Source: Paracoccus stylophorae (lineage in GTDB: Bacteria; Pseudomonadota; Alphaproteobacteria; Rhodobacterales; Rhodobacteraceae). Taken from it: a DNA stretch of 64,000 bases. Location of the stretch: positions 1,593,001 through 1,657,000 of the forward strand of contig NZ_CP067134.1 of NCBI RefSeq assembly GCF_028553765.1, in the 5' to 3' direction. Below, one piece after another: positions 62,677 to 64,000 of the stretch. The translations under genes and the position numbers were made by a program. Positions within the stretch are counted from its first letter, which is position 1; each line of letters begins with the position of its first letter. The notes under the pieces are model-generated. The model had not been told where the DNA came from. It searched no databases and saw only the letters and a list, made by a program, of their open reading frames with translations.

Positions 62677-63608
62677 TCGAGATCGACAGCATCACCAAGA
62701 CCTATGGCACGGTAAACGCGGTCGACGCGGTGTCGATGACGGTTGAAACCGGGACGATCACCGTGATTGTCGGAACCTCGGGTTCTGGCAAGACCACGCT
62801 GTTGCGCATGATCAACCGGCTTGAAGAGCCGACATCGGGCGAAGTGCGCATCAACGGCACATCCACCCTGTCGGTCCGGCCGCACATCCTGCGGCGGCGG
62901 ATCGGCTATGCCATTCAGGGGCACGGCCTGTTTCCTCACCATACGGTGGCGCGCAATATCGGCGCGGTGCCCGAACTGCTGAAATGGTCGAAGGACAAGA
63001 TCAGTGCGCGCGTCGACGAACTGCTTTTGCTGTTTTCAATGGACCCCGCCCGGTTTCGCGACCGCTTTCCGGCCGAATTGTCGGGTGGCCAGCAACAGCG
63101 TGTCGGGGTGGCGCGCGCGCTGGCCTCGCGGCCCGATCTGTTGCTGATGGATGAACCGTTCGGCGCATTGGACCCGATCATCAGAACGCGCGCGCAAGAG
63201 GACCTGCGCCACATCCAGCGCCGGCTGGGCTCGACCATCATGCTGGTGACGCACGACATGGAGGAGGCCATCCGTCTGGGTGACCGCGTGGCGGTGATGG
63301 ACGCTGGCAAGCTGGTGCAATACGCCCCGCCCGCCGAGATCATCGCCCGCCCTGCCACGGACTTCGTGGCAGACATGGTCGGAGATGTCGAACGTCCGTT
63401 GCGGCTGCTGTCGCTGATCGCCGTGTCGGAGGTCACCGAGCCGGGCGAGGCCGAGGGAGAGGCTATTGCGGAAACCGCAAGCCTGCGGAACGCGCTTTCT
63501 GCATGCCTGTGGACCGGCCGCACCGCACTTCCCGTGACCAGGGATGGCGCGCCTGTCGGGCGGGTCACGCTTGCGGCGATCCGCGCCCGGGCCGGGGCCC
63601 ACGCATGA
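62673..63608 (+). CDS. yehX: osmoprotectant ABC transporter ATPase (YehX type)
   Basis: A 311-residue ATPase. Walker A is GTSGSGKTT (about 34-42), signature LSGGQQQR, Walker B LLLMDEP, and His switch VTHDMEEA. After the ATPase core (about 1-235), a tail of some 70 residues looks like a partial CBS module (RTALPVTRDGAPVGRVTL); such modules sense ionic strength in OpuA-like systems. It overlaps both neighbours by ATGA. Confidence 0.94.
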   Translation: MIEIDSITKTYGTVNAVDAVSMTVETGTITVIVGTSGSGKTTLLRMINRLEEPTSGEVRINGTSTLSVRPHILRRRIGYAIQGHGLFPHHTVARNIGAVPELLKWSKDKISARVDELLLLFSMDPARFRDRFPAELSGGQQQRVGVARALASRPDLLLMDEPFGALDPIIRTRAQEDLRHIQRRLGSTIMLVTHDMEEAIRLGDRVAVMDAGKLVQYAPPAEIIARPATDFVADMVGDVERPLRLLSLIAVSEVTEPGEAEGEAIAETASLRNALSACLWTGRTALPVTRDGAPVGRVTLAAIRARAGAHA

Positions 63609-64000
63609 AGATCGGGCTGTTCCTTCGCCCCGTGCTGATCGCGCTTCTGCTGGCACTGGTTCTGCGGCCCGAATGGTTCATCCCTGCCTTTGCGCCCTTC
63701 GCACCCGAGGGCGGACCGGTGATCTATCAGCGGGCTTCGCTGCTGTCCCTGTCGCTCAGTCACCTTGTTCTTGTGGCGGTTGCCTCGGCCGCTGCGACGA
63801 TCGTGGCTGTGACGCTTGCCATTCTCGTGACGCGCCCGGCCGGTGCGGCGTTCCGGCCGCTGTCGCGCACGATCACCAACATGGGTCAGACCTTTCCTCC
63901 GGTCGCCGTTCTGGCGCTGGCGGTGCCGGCCTTGGGCTTTGGTGCCAAGCCGACGCTGGTCGCGCTGTTCCTGTACGGCTTGCTGCCGATTTTCGAAAAC
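63605..64000 (+). CDS. yehW: osmoprotectant ABC transporter permease (YehW type), cut by window end
   Basis: The first 132 residues of a second permease. The N-terminal helix is at about 5-22, followed by membrane segments SLLSLSLSHLVLVAVASAAATIVAVTLAI and then FPPVAVLALAVPALGFG, which matches the permease core of YehW. The ATG overlaps the yehX stop. It completes the Z-Y-X-W order known from E. coli. Confidence 0.88.
   Translation, partial: MKIGLFLRPVLIALLLALVLRPEWFIPAFAPFAPEGGPVIYQRASLLSLSLSHLVLVAVASAAATIVAVTLAILVTRPAGAAFRPLSRTITNMGQTFPPVAVLALAVPALGFGAKPTLVALFLYGLLPIFEN

Overview
The window reads as chromosomal DNA of a high-GC alphaproteobacterium in the order Rhodobacterales, most like Paracoccus. 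The grounds are the gene families and their order: rplO-secY-adk-rpsM-rpsK-rpoA-rplQ; rpmH-rnpA-yidD-ttcA near yidC-MOSC-engB-argB; an AapJ/BztA-type amino-acid binding protein; several TRAP transporters; and a recurrent 3'-end element containing a TATTTG box. Species-level identity is inference. No insertion sequence, prophage, integrase or CRISPR array was seen. Genes are densely packed, with many ATGA or GTGA stop/start overlaps.

Layout. 1-4.3 kb: start of a nucleoside hydrolase, a ferric-iron binding protein, an ABC-F ATPase and a zinc-ribbon/HELAH protein. 4.4-7.1 kb: rplU-rpmA, a GNAT acetyltransferase and a luciferase-like oxidoreductase. 7.1-14.3 kb: a DctPQM TRAP transporter divergent from an IclR regulator, thiolase, acyl-CoA ligase and PPC-like protein, probably one carboxylate-catabolic locus. 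14.5-18.3 kb: gap with a 47-residue membrane protein gene, an isolated FliG-like gene and purB. 18.4-23.8 kb: a membrane protein, YihY, an SMR exporter, and an ExbB/MotA plus MotB/OmpA pair with a very long coiled coil. 23.8-26.5 kb: ChaC-like protein, tyrA-hisC.

26.8-32.1 kb: the distal ribosomal-protein/secY/rpoA block, with promoters and hairpins in its gaps. 32.2-33.8 kb: a LuxR/LuxI quorum-sensing pair. 33.8-38 kb: rarA-crcB-rluC-HAD-ATP12 operon. 38-47.5 kb: an orphan amino-acid binding protein, then on the minus strand rpmH-rnpA-yidD-ttcA, an EAL protein, yidC-MOSC-engB, argB and a SixA-like phosphatase. 47.6-51 kb: an orphan histidine kinase, tRNA-Arg(ACG), a compositionally foreign alpha/beta-hydrolase-like gene and rpsD. 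51-60.1 kb: a SulP transporter without STAS, a TAXI-type TRAP system, a quinone/electrophile detoxification operon with a divergent LysR, and a BaiN-like flavoprotein. 60.2-64 kb: tRNA-Gln(TTG) and an osmoprotectant ABC operon in yehZYXW order, cut by the window end.

The most interesting items are the 3'-end repeat, promoters nested with hairpins in the ribosomal block, the coiled-coil ExbB/OmpA motor pair, the FliG-like protein with altered torque residues, and the AT-rich gene behind tRNA-Arg. I do not see a complete new defence or mobile system.
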